A stretch of DNA of 16,252 nucleotides from Palsa-892 sp035555855 (GTDB lineage Bacteria > Pseudomonadota > Alphaproteobacteria > Rhizobiales > Xanthobacteraceae): NCBI GenBank assembly GCA_035555855.1, contig DATMGD010000020.1, positions 1 through 16,252 of the forward strand. Reading direction: 5' to 3'. The translations under genes were made by a program, and so were the position numbers. Positions 6,511-12,793 of the stretch are shown piece after piece; within the stretch, counting starts at the first letter, position 1; each line of letters starts with the position of its first letter. The notes below the pieces were generated by a model. The model was given only the letters and a program-made list of their open reading frames with translations, was not told where the DNA came from and did not search any database.

Positions 6511-7897
6511 CGTTAGCCTTCGTCTTACCGAGCCACGTTTCGAGATCGGCTTTCGCACGCGACGTAATCGCTTGCTTGCGTGAGATCGCGCGTTGCGATC
6601 CGCGCAGCTTACCGCCGGTCGGTTTCTTTAGCTCCTCAGCAGGCGGGAACAGCCCGAAATTGATGTTCATCGGCTGATAGGAGCGGGCAGGCGCATTCTC
6701 GTCGGCGAGGTGCCCACCGGTGATGTGCGCAAGTAACGCGCCGAGCGCCGTGGTCGGCGGCGGCAGGCGCAATTCCTCGCCGCGCCGCTCCGCGCTTGCG
6801 AATAGGGCAGCCATCAGGCCGACAGCCGTGCTTTCGACATAGCCTTCGCAGCCGGTGATCTGTCCGGCGAAGCGAAGCCGCGGCGCAGCTTTCAGGCGAA
6901 GCGTGCCGTCGAGCAGCTTGGGCGAGTCGAGATATGTGTTGCGGTGCAGGCCGCCAAGCCGCGCGAACTCGGCGTTCTCGAGGCCGGGGATCATGCGGAA
7001 AATCCGTACCTGCTCGCCGTGCTTCAGCTTGGTCTGAAAGCCCACCATGTTGAATAGCGTGCCGAGCTTGTTGTCCTGCCGGAGCTGGACGACGGCATAG
7101 GCTTTGGTCTGCGGATCGTGCGGGTTGGTGAGGCCGAACGGCTTGAGCGGGCCGTGGCGCATCACTTCCATGCCGCGCGCCGCCATCACTTCGATGGGCA
7201 GGCAACCGTCAAAATAGGGAGTGCCTTCCCATTCCTTGAATTCGACCTTCTCGGCTTCGTTCACTGCCGTGACGAAGCGTTCGTACTGCTCGCGCGTCAT
7301 CGGGCAGTTGACGTAGTCGGCGCCGGAGCCGCCGGGGCCTGCCTTGTCGTAACGCGACTGGAACCAGGAGATGTCGAAATTGATCGACTCGCGATGCACG
7401 ATCGGCGCGATCGCATCGAAAAAGGCGAGTGCCGTCTCGCCGGTCAGCCGGCAAATCTCACCGGCAAGTGCCTGCGAGGTGAGCGGGCCGGTTGCGACGA
7501 TTACGCTGTCCCATTCTTCGGGTGGCAGCGCGATTTCCTCGCGGGAGATTTTGATGTTGGGATGGCTCTCGATGACCGCCGTCACCGCCGCGGAAAAAGC
7601 CTCGCGATCCACGGCGAGCGCGCCGCCCGCCGGCACCTGATGGCTGTCGGCCGAGCGCATGATCAGCGAATTCATCTGGCGCAACTCGTAATGCAGCAGG
7701 CCCACCGCGTTCATGTCCGAATCGTCGGATCGGAACGAGTTCGAGCACACAAGCTCGGCGAGCTTTTCGGTCTTGTGGGCGGGCGTACCTTGTTTTGGCC
7801 GCATTTCGTGCAGCACGACCGGCACGCCGCGCTCGGCGAGCTGATAGGCGGCTTCGGAGCCGGCGAGGCCGCCGCCGATGATGTGAACTTCTTTCAT
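6497..7897 (-). CDS. trmFO: TrmFO, methylenetetrahydrofolate- and FAD-dependent tRNA (uracil-54-C5)-methyltransferase
   Basis: Makes m5U54 in the T-loop of tRNA using 5,10-methylenetetrahydrofolate and FAD, the folate alternative to SAM-dependent TrmA. 466 residues, a normal length. The N-terminus has the FAD dinucleotide-binding motif VHIIGGGLAGSEAA, then HEMRPKQGTPAHKTEKLAELVCSNS with conserved Cys51. The second catalytic cysteine is C232 in FDGCLPIEVMAARG, followed by HGPLKPFGL and the VGFQTKLK and CEGYVESTAVG stretches of the family. Start ATG at 7897; a ribosome site is not obvious, and a palindromic repeat begins about 14 bp upstream and would lie in the leader. The last ~40 residues are basic and Ala/Lys-rich. 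The 3' end overlaps the convergent upstream block by 14 bp. Confidence 0.97.
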   Translation of the reverse strand: MKEVHIIGGGLAGSEAAYQLAERGVPVVLHEMRPKQGTPAHKTEKLAELVCSNSFRSDDSDMNAVGLLHYELRQMNSLIMRSADSHQVPAGGALAVDREAFSAAVTAVIESHPNIKISREEIALPPEEWDSVIVATGPLTSQALAGEICRLTGETALAFFDAIAPIVHRESINFDISWFQSRYDKAGPGGSGADYVNCPMTREQYERFVTAVNEAEKVEFKEWEGTPYFDGCLPIEVMAARGMEVMRHGPLKPFGLTNPHDPQTKAYAVVQLRQDNKLGTLFNMVGFQTKLKHGEQVRIFRMIPGLENAEFARLGGLHRNTYLDSPKLLDGTLRLKAAPRLRFAGQITGCEGYVESTAVGLMAALFASAERRGEELRLPPPTTALGALLAHITGGHLADENAPARSYQPMNINFGLFPPAEELKKPTGGKLRGSQRAISRKQAITSRAKADLETWLGKTKANANAA

Positions 7898-7910
7898 GGC
7901 GGGGAAACTA

Positions 7911-7958
7911 GAGCAATTCCCGGAAAAGTGTGAAGCGGTTTTCCGTCAGGAATTGTTC
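7911..7958. repeat. Rhizobiales-type intergenic palindromic element (RIME-like)
   Basis: Two nested inverted repeats: outer GAGCAATTCC (7911-7920) with GGAATTGTTC (7949-7958), one G-T mismatch, and inner CGGAAAA (7921-7927) with TTTTCCG (7939-7945). The core around GTGTGAAGCGGTTTTCCG matches, from memory, a dispersed intergenic repeat found in many copies in Bradyrhizobium, Rhodopseudomonas and relatives. It sits in the presumed trmFO leader. No second copy occurs in this window. Confidence 0.65.
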
Positions 7959-7970
7959 CAGCAAAAGAGT

Positions 7971-8005
7971 GCCCAAAAACACAAAGGGCCCCGCAAGGGG
8001 CCCTT
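7971..8005 (-). terminator. Rho-independent terminator of the DUF1127 gene
   Basis: A perfect 9-bp inverted repeat, AAGGGCCCC (7984-7992) and GGGGCCCTT (7997-8005), closes a 4-nt loop. Read on the minus strand the hairpin is followed by a T-rich run (TTTGTGTTTTT, ending at 7975). It lies 25 bp past the DUF1127 stop and insulates that gene from trmFO. Confidence 0.85.
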
Positions 8006-8029
8006 CAGATCATTCGCAGGGAATGCGAA

Positions 8030-8194
8030 TTAGTGGACGGTCGCAGCCGACTGGCGAGCGATGAAATCGATGTCGCTACGACGGACGTTGATGTCAGCGA
8101 GCTCACGGTCGTCGAGCCGCATCAATTCTTCATAAGTCCGTTCGTAAGCGCGCCAGCGCTTGTAAACGCGAACGAGATTTCCCCAGAGCAACAT
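8030..8194 (-). CDS. Small DUF1127 (YjiS-like) protein
   Basis: 54-residue basic protein: MLLWGNLVRVYKRWRAY followed by ERTYEELMRLDDRELADIN and a short tail. The DUF1127 signature is the Arg/Lys-rich first helix and the L-x-x-L-D-D-R-x-L-x-D-I core with R-x-D-I after it. Members of this family in alphaproteobacteria have been linked to RNA turnover and stress or phosphate/carbon adjustment; the exact function here is unknown. The start at 8194 is chosen over upstream in-frame codons because TAGGAGA stands 7 nt before it, and the upstream codons encode an unrelated Pro/Cys-rich stretch. A GC-rich imperfect hairpin (8213-8231) lies just upstream of the ribosome site. Monocistronic, with its own strong terminator. 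Confidence 0.88.
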   Translation of the reverse strand: MLLWGNLVRVYKRWRAYERTYEELMRLDDRELADINVRRSDIDFIARQSAATVH

Positions 8195-8458
8195 TTTCGG
8201 TCTCCTACATCTCTCAGGCCCGGGGCCCGAGTCTTCTTCGTGTTGGGGTGTATGTAACGGAGGCAGGCCTTGCCGGTTAGATGGGCAGGGGCAATGCTGC
8301 AATGCGGTAAACGCATGGGGTTGTTTTAAAATATTAGTATTTTCGTAAAGACTTAGCGCGGCAATGAGGGCACTCGCGCCGCAACAAAAAGGCCGCTAAA
8401 ACGCCCCGATTCAACCGCACGGCGCGCCGGTCTCCGCGTGCCGCTTTTGGGGGCCATA
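8195..8458. promoter_or_regulatory. Divergent control region between the DUF1127 and first FAH-family genes
   Basis: No gene is supported in these 264 bp. An AT-rich island (8321-8350) in an otherwise GC-rich stretch holds the inverted repeat AAAATA (8328-8333), TTAG, TATTTT (8338-8343). A short direct repeat GCAATGC occurs at 8291-8297 and 8299-8305. No -35/-10 pair is convincing on either strand, but promoters for both flanking genes must lie here. Confidence 0.4.
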
Positions 8459-9256
8459 ATGGCGAAGGCGAAGAAATCAGCAAAAAAATCTAAATCCAGC
8501 AAGAAATCGAAGGCCAAGGCAAAACCGGCTGCGAAGAAGGCCGCGCCGAAAGCGGTTGCCGCCAAGACTGTATTCAAGCTGCCGCAGATGGCGATCCCGG
8601 TTGCCGGCACCGATCTCACGTTCCCGATCCGCCGCATCTATTGCATCGGCCGCAATTACGCGGCGCATGCCATCGAAATGGGTTCCGATCCGACGCGCGA
8701 GCCGCCGTTCTTCTTCCAGAAGCCGGCCGATGCCGCGCAGTACATCGCGCCGAAGACGGTCGGCGTGCATCCGTATCCGACGCTGACCAAGAACTATCAC
8801 TACGAAGTCGAGATGGTCGCCGCGCTCAAGTCGGGCGGCAAGAACATCAAGGCCAAGGATGCGCTCAAGCACGTCTACGGCTACGCCGTCGGCATCGACA
8901 TGACGCGGCGCGATCTTCAGGGCCAGATGAAGGACCAGAAGAAGCCGTGGGAAATCGGCAAGGCGTTCGACAAGGGCGCGCCGATCGGCCCGATCTTCCC
9001 GGTCTCGAAAATCGGTCATCCGTCGAAGGGCGCGATCTCGCTCCTCGTCAACGGCGAAGTGAAGCAGAAGGCCGATCTCTCGCAGATGATCTGGAGCGTT
9101 GCCGAGCAGATCGAGAAGCTCTCGCAGGCCTTTGAGTTGAAGGCAGGCGATATCATTCTCAGCGGCACGCCCGAGAATGTCGGCGCGGTCAAGAAGGGCG
9201 ATACGATGATCGCCCGGATCAAGGGCTTCCCCGATCTGACGCTCAAGATCGTCTGA
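8459..9256 (+). CDS. Fumarylacetoacetate hydrolase-family protein (fumarylpyruvate-hydrolase-like) with Lys/Ala-rich N-terminal tail
   Basis: 265-residue enzyme of the FAH superfamily, which cleaves or decarboxylates acylpyruvate-type compounds using a divalent metal. The closest family feel is fumarylpyruvate hydrolase (gentisate pathway, NagK-like) or FAHD1-like acylpyruvase: YCIGRNYAAHAIEMGSDP, PPFFFQKPADA, HYEVEMV with metal ligands E116 and E118, GYAVGIDMTRRDLQ with D147, WEIGKAFD, and SGTPENVG. The first ~36 residues are 15 Lys plus Ala, Ser and Pro with no acidic residue, resembling histone H1-type tails, and precede the enzyme domain at about residue 38. ATG 8459 has GGGGG just upstream; a GTG 21 bp earlier in frame is a weaker start. 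No other gentisate-pathway gene is present, so the substrate is uncertain. Confidence 0.88.
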   Translation: MAKAKKSAKKSKSSKKSKAKAKPAAKKAAPKAVAAKTVFKLPQMAIPVAGTDLTFPIRRIYCIGRNYAAHAIEMGSDPTREPPFFFQKPADAAQYIAPKTVGVHPYPTLTKNYHYEVEMVAALKSGGKNIKAKDALKHVYGYAVGIDMTRRDLQGQMKDQKKPWEIGKAFDKGAPIGPIFPVSKIGHPSKGAISLLVNGEVKQKADLSQMIWSVAEQIEKLSQAFELKAGDIILSGTPENVGAVKKGDTMIARIKGFPDLTLKIV

Positions 9257-9284
9257 TCGTCAGAACGAAATTTTCTCTAGCTAA

Positions 9285-9342
9285 ATCATGGCCGGGCAAA
9301 GACGCGTCGTATTCGCGTTCAAGTCCCGGCCATGATGCTTTT
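9285..9342. repeat. Long intergenic inverted repeat, possible terminator of the first FAH-family gene
   Basis: A perfect 12-bp inverted repeat, ATCATGGCCGGG (9285-9296) and CCCGGCCATGAT (9325-9336), encloses a second stem GACGCG (9301-9306) with CGCGTT (9314-9319, one G-T pair). GCTTTTATG follows the right arm, so it could end transcription on the plus strand. CATGGCCGGG arms of this kind recur between genes in Bradyrhizobium-like genomes as I recall, so it may be a dispersed repeat as well. Confidence 0.7.
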
Positions 9343-9386
9343 ATGCCGCGTGCTTGGCCGTTTTCCTTCCCCGATCTCAATAAACG

Positions 9387-9448
9387 GAATTTCTGATTGG
9401 TATATTTCGGAAATTCGTTATTTCGCGTGGAGAAACGCCTGCTATAGA
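9387..9448 (+). promoter_or_regulatory. Candidate control region of the second FAH-family gene
   Basis: A TATAGA -10-like box (9443-9448) lies about 40 bp before the start; its -35 match (TTTCGC, 9421-9426, 16-nt spacer) is poor. Upstream are GAATTTC (9387-9393) and GAAATTC (9410-9416), a 7-bp inverted repeat with a 16-nt gap that might be an operator. Weak evidence overall. Confidence 0.3.
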
Positions 9449-9487
9449 AAAGTGGGGGACTTCACATTTTAGTCTGGGAAAATTGAG

Positions 9488-10261
9488 ATGACGCATTGGA
9501 TACGGTTCGAGAAGAACGGCAATCTTGGCTTTGGCAAGCTGGAAGGGGATACGATCGCCGTTCATACGGGCGATATGTTCAGCGACGCCAAGGCGAGCGG
9601 CGAGACGGTGAAACTTTCCGACGTAAAGATCGCAACGCCCTGCAATCCCTCGAAGATGATCTCCCTCTGGAACAATTTCCATCAGCTCGCGGCGAAGCTC
9701 AATCAATCCGAACCGGAAGAACCGCTCTGGTTTATCAAAACCGCCAACGCCTACTGGCCGGCCAACCAGCCGATCCGCCGCCCCAAAAGCTACAGCGGCA
9801 AGATTATCTACGAAGGCGAACTCGGCATCGTCATCGGCAAGAAGTGCGCCGATATCACCGAAGCGGAAGCTGGCAACTACATCTTCGGCTACACTTGCGT
9901 GAACGACATCACCGCGGTCGATCTTTTGAAGAAGGATAAATCCTTCGACCAGTGGTCGCGCTCGAAAAGCTTCGACACTTTCGGCGTCTTCGGTCCCGTC
10001 ATCGCGACCGGCCTCGACCCGATGAAGCTTTCAGTCAAGACGATCCTGAACGGCACCGAGCGGCAGAACTATCCGGTCGCCGATATGTTCTTTCCGCCGC
10101 ACCGGCTCGTTGCCGCGCTCTCGAAAGATGTGACGCTGTTGCCGGGCGACATGATCGCCTGCGGCACTTCCCTCGGTGTCGGCACCATGAAGGATCCGAA
10201 AAACACGGTGGAAGTCGTCATCGACGGCATCGGCAGCCTGGTCAACACCTTCGATCAATAA
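9488..10261 (+). CDS. Fumarylacetoacetate hydrolase-family protein (second, divergent paralogue)
   Basis: 257-residue FAH-superfamily enzyme of the hydroxyheptadienedioate isomerase/acylpyruvase-like group. The N-terminal ~75 residues form the small domain typical of this subgroup (MTHWIRFEKNGNLGFGKLEG). The catalytic domain shows IIYEGELGIVIG with metal ligands E109 and E111, FGYTCVNDITAVDLLKKD with D140, SRSKSFDTFGVFGPVIAT, and the C-terminal LLPGDMIACGTSLGVG. Relatives usually read NDVTARD; here it is NDITAVD, a Val replacing the usual Arg. It shares little with the FAH-family gene upstream beyond the fold, so this is not a recent duplication. Start ATG 9488 has a weak GGGAAA. A TSUP transporter gene follows after 23 bp, suggesting co-transcription. 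Substrate unknown. Confidence 0.87.
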   Translation: MTHWIRFEKNGNLGFGKLEGDTIAVHTGDMFSDAKASGETVKLSDVKIATPCNPSKMISLWNNFHQLAAKLNQSEPEEPLWFIKTANAYWPANQPIRRPKSYSGKIIYEGELGIVIGKKCADITEAEAGNYIFGYTCVNDITAVDLLKKDKSFDQWSRSKSFDTFGVFGPVIATGLDPMKLSVKTILNGTERQNYPVADMFFPPHRLVAALSKDVTLLPGDMIACGTSLGVGTMKDPKNTVEVVIDGIGSLVNTFDQ

Positions 10262-10284
10262 CAGGCACCGCCGGTAGTACACCC

Positions 10285-11043
10285 ATGACGCTCGCGACCA
10301 TCCTGTTGCTTGCCGGCGCAGGAATGGCCGGGGGCCTCGCCAATGCGGTTGCCGGCGGCGCTTCGCTCATCACTTATCCGGCGATGCTTGCGACGGGGCT
10401 GCCGGCACTGATCGCGACGGCGTCGAATTCGGTCGCCGTCGCTCCGGGCCACGCAATGGCGGCTTTCGCCGATCGCGAGCGGCTGCCGCCGGTCGATCGC
10501 CGCGCCATCGCGATTTATGCAATCTCGATCATCGGCTCGATTGCGGGAGCGATCTTGCTGCTCGTCACTTCGGAGCGCGCGCTATCGTTCATCATTCCGC
10601 TGCTGCTCGGCATCGCGACGGTGATTTATGCTTTTTCGTCGCAGATCGAGCGGCTCGTCCGTTGGCTCGCAGGCGGCGAACCGCATCCGCTGCTGTCACA
10701 GACTCTGCTCGCGGCGACAGCAGTCTATGGGGGCTATTTCGGCGGCGGCCTTGGCGTGATGCTGATGGCGATCCTGTCAGTCGTCGGTATCAATGAGGTG
10801 CGAACGGCGAATGCCCTGAAGAACGCCATTGCGACGGTTGTCGCCGCCGTCGCCATCGCGATCTTCGTCGCAAAGGGCGTCGTCTCGTGGCCCGAAACGA
10901 TGGTGATGCTCGCCGGTGCGGTCGCGGGTGGTTATGCGGGCGGGCGGCTGATCCGCGTGCTGCCGCCTGCGCTCGTGCGCACGGTTGTCGTAACCGCAGG
11001 CGTCGTGATGACGTGCTACTACGCCTGGCGCTACTGGGCCTAG
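10285..11043 (+). CDS. TSUP (TauE/SafE) family membrane transporter
   Basis: 252-residue polytopic membrane protein, about eight predicted spans in two homologous halves. The first half opens with GMAGGLANAVAGGASLITYPAML, and the second repeats the pattern with YGGYFGGGLGVMLMA, both typical of the TSUP family, whose known members export sulfite or move organosulfur compounds and small organic acids. ATG 10285 is chosen because the membrane domain begins there and the frame upstream merely shadows the preceding enzyme gene. Lying 23 bp after an FAH-family enzyme, it may handle that enzyme's substrate or product, but this is inference. Its stop shares the palindrome CTAG with the stop of the convergent regulator gene. 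Confidence 0.87.
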   Translation: MTLATILLLAGAGMAGGLANAVAGGASLITYPAMLATGLPALIATASNSVAVAPGHAMAAFADRERLPPVDRRAIAIYAISIIGSIAGAILLLVTSERALSFIIPLLLGIATVIYAFSSQIERLVRWLAGGEPHPLLSQTLLAATAVYGGYFGGGLGVMLMAILSVVGINEVRTANALKNAIATVVAAVAIAIFVAKGVVSWPETMVMLAGAVAGGYAGGRLIRVLPPALVRTVVVTAGVVMTCYYAWRYWA

Positions 11044-11780
11044 ATATTGGCGGCCGGGAAATATTCTTCGATCTGCCGCCGCACCGTGGCGTAGCACTCG
11101 CAGGCGCACTGTTCGAGACCGTTTCGATCGATGATTTCGATCTTGCCGCGACGATAGCGGACCAGATTGCGTTTTTGCAATCCGCGCGCGATCAGCGTCA
11201 CGGTCGTGCGCCGTACGCCGAGCATTTGTGAGAGAAATTCCTGGGTGAGGGGGATCGTGTCGCTGTCGATGCGATCGCGTGTTTGCAGCAGCCAGCGGCA
11301 CAGCCGGGCTTCTGCTTCATGAAATGCGTTGCAGGCGGAGCCTTGCTGAATTTGCGCGAGCAGCACTTCATTATATTTCACGATTACGTCGCGCAGCGAC
11401 GGGCTGGCTTTGACAGCAGCTTGCAACCTCGATGTCGGGATACGGGCTATGGTGCCCGCGACCTGCACGACGGCGCGATTGAAAGCGTGGCGCGGGCCTA
11501 GTCCCGACATCGCGCCGACCGTGCCTTCGCGCCCCACAGTTGCGGTTTCGATACTCTTCTCGCCGTCGTTCATGACCGCGACGAGCGAGATCATGCCCGA
11601 ATGGGGAAAATAGACCTGCTCGATCGGCTCGCCTTGCTCCTGCAAGACCGCGCCTTGTGCGAATTGAATTTCCTTGAGATGCGGCTGGACGAGCGATAAT
11701 TCCGCCGGACTGAGTACCGAAAGAATCCGGTTGCGGCCTTCGACGCTGTACGGTGCGATATTTTCCAGTTTTTCTTGCAC
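11040..11780 (-). CDS. Crp/Fnr-family transcriptional regulator
   Basis: 246-residue regulator with an N-terminal cyclic-nucleotide-binding-like beta barrel (about 15-125), a dimer helix, and a C-terminal winged helix-turn-helix (about 178-208: LTQEFLSQMLGVRRTTVTLIARGL). The barrel lacks FNR-type N-terminal iron-sulfur cysteines, and the phosphate-binding cassette for cAMP (G-E-L-A...R) is not recognisable (TVGREGTVGAMSG instead), so its signal is unknown. Three cysteines cluster after the HTH (C225, C227, C229 in CACEC). The start is taken as GTG 11780 because GGGAGGAAG stands 8 nt upstream; an in-frame ATG 25 codons earlier has no such site and would add a non-family extension. A palindromic operator-like site lies ~120-145 bp upstream. 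Converges on the TSUP gene with a 4-bp overlap. Confidence 0.9.
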   Translation of the reverse strand: MQEKLENIAPYSVEGRNRILSVLSPAELSLVQPHLKEIQFAQGAVLQEQGEPIEQVYFPHSGMISLVAVMNDGEKSIETATVGREGTVGAMSGLGPRHAFNRAVVQVAGTIARIPTSRLQAAVKASPSLRDVIVKYNEVLLAQIQQGSACNAFHEAEARLCRWLLQTRDRIDSDTIPLTQEFLSQMLGVRRTTVTLIARGLQKRNLVRYRRGKIEIIDRNGLEQCACECYATVRRQIEEYFPAANI

Positions 11781-11851
11781 GAAGCTATCTTCCTCCCGCG
11801 GCCAATGCGTGAGACGTCGGAGATTCAGAGCCAAGAAAAATGCAACAGCTC

Positions 11852-11872
11852 TCAATCACGCGCAGTGATCGA
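11852..11872. promoter_or_regulatory. Imperfect palindrome in the leader of the Crp/Fnr-type gene
   Basis: TCAATCAC (11852-11859) and GTGATCGA (11865-11872) form a 7-of-8 inverted repeat around GCGCA. The half-sites point the opposite way from CRP or FNR sites, so it is not a standard box for either. It could be an autoregulatory site or a leader hairpin. Confidence 0.25.
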
Positions 11873-11898
11873 CCGGCGAGTTTCTTAGCTTGGCCGTT

Positions 11899-11928
11899 GT
11901 CTTAGTGTCTGTACGTCACCGTACACAA
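11899..11928 (-). promoter_or_regulatory. Operator-like palindrome inside a candidate promoter for the Crp/Fnr-type gene
   Basis: TGTACG, TCAC, CGTACA (11910-11925) is a perfect 6-bp inverted repeat. On the minus strand it falls mostly between TTGTGT (11928-11923) and TAAGAC (11904-11899), an 18-nt spacing, so a bound repressor or activator would sit on the promoter. The regulator is unknown. The boxes are moderate matches; the palindrome itself is clear. Confidence 0.45.
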
Positions 11929-11969
11929 CGCGGGAGCTGCAGGGTTCGTTCCCCGGCGTGTCTTCTTGC

Positions 11970-12263
11970 TCAGGGCAGGTGCCGCCATAGCCAGAGAATC
12001 AATCCTGCTCCCAGCATCGCACCGAGAAAGCCGACATAGGCACTAAGACCCATCATCTGACCCATCATCCCGAGGTGGTAGCCGATAAAGGCGCCGGCGA
12101 TGCCGACGAGGGAAGTCGTTGGCGAACTGCGCTGGGAGCCGAACTGCCGGGCGATCCACGATTGCCCGCTGAAGCGATCGAACAGCATGCCGGCGGCGAT
12201 GCCGATGACGATGACTAAAATGAAAGCCGTGGTCGGATTCGTGCCGATCATGTATTTCCCCAT
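11970..12263 (-). CDS. Small membrane protein, GlsB/YeaQ/YmgE-like
   Basis: 97-residue hydrophobic protein with three predicted membrane spans. Gly-rich repeats match the transglycosylase-associated/GlsB/YeaQ/YmgE pattern: VIVIGIAAGMLFDRFSG, SLVGIAGAFIGYHLG, and GFLGAMLGAGLILWLWRHL. Members are stress-linked small membrane proteins without a settled function. The start is ambiguous: TTG 12269, ATG 12263 and ATG 12251 are all in frame with only weak purine-rich sites; the one at 12263 is chosen and differs by four residues from the shortest. Met is frequent in the middle loop (MMGQMMG). Divergent from the exported-protein gene at 12386. Confidence 0.65.
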   Translation of the reverse strand: MGKYMIGTNPTTAFILVIVIGIAAGMLFDRFSGQSWIARQFGSQRSSPTTSLVGIAGAFIGYHLGMMGQMMGLSAYVGFLGAMLGAGLILWLWRHLP

Positions 12264-12385
12264 CCCCAATCCGTTGATGATAACTGCTCTCGCAGCGAAT
12301 CAAAACGCTCGCTTCGCGCCGCTGGCAGCCTGTGGTAGGGCTCGCGCAACTATTCAACCTCGTCAGCCAATCCTGCTCAGGGCCA

Positions 12386-12793
12386 ATGCGACTTCTCGTT
12401 GTGCTGTTGTCGGTGATGCTGCTTGCGGCGGCGCCCGTGCTCGCGGAACTTTCCGCGACCACCAGCGGCTATCTGCAAGAGATCGGCGTCGATCCGGACG
12501 GCAGCGAGATCGCGGCCGTGGCCAACGATCGTGTCCGCTTGCGGGACGGGTCTGTCGCGAGTCTCGATGAACTCGCCCGCCAGCAAAAATCGAAAGCCGA
12601 TGTTATGCGCTTCGTCGGCACGCGCCGTTTTGTGCAAGCCTACAAACAGGACGCGGCAACGAGGCTGCCGGGCACCGATCGTTTCGATACGATCTATCTT
12701 ACGGACGAAGAACGCGCGTTGGTCCGGCCGGCCTTGCGCCGGGCGGGCGATGAGCTTTATCTGCGATCGCTGCAACAGGGAAAACCAAAATGA
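12386..12793 (+). CDS. Exported protein of unknown function
   Basis: 135 residues with a clear signal peptide (MRLLVVLLSVMLLAAAPVLA, cleavage after residue 20). I do not recognise the family. The mature part is a short, charged, probably helical domain: SGYLQEIGVDPDGSEIAAV, RLRDGSVASLDELARQQ, FVGTRRFVQAYKQDAATRLP, and LTDEERALVRPALRRAGDELY. No cysteines remain after cleavage. The start at 12386 has CAGGG upstream and places the signal peptide at the N-terminus; a GTG 54 bp earlier would bury it. Its stop overlaps the next gene's start (ATGA), so it is translationally coupled to the HAD hydrolase. Confidence 0.75.
   Translation: MRLLVVLLSVMLLAAAPVLAELSATTSGYLQEIGVDPDGSEIAAVANDRVRLRDGSVASLDELARQQKSKADVMRFVGTRRFVQAYKQDAATRLPGTDRFDTIYLTDEERALVRPALRRAGDELYLRSLQQGKPK

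Noticed and set aside
7118..7933. Long plus-strand open frame opposite trmFO.
   Set aside because: TrmFO on the minus strand has all family motifs; the opposing frame is His/Arg-rich with no family features and no ribosome site.
7931..7960. EcfG-like promoter on the minus strand (GGAAC, 17 nt, CGCTT) upstream of trmFO.
   Set aside because: The -10 element should be CGTT; the match arises within the dispersed repeat and is probably chance.
8459..10261. The two FAH-family genes as a recent tandem duplication.
   Set aside because: They differ in domain layout, motif sequences (GIDMTRRD versus NDITAVD) and N-termini; only the fold is shared.
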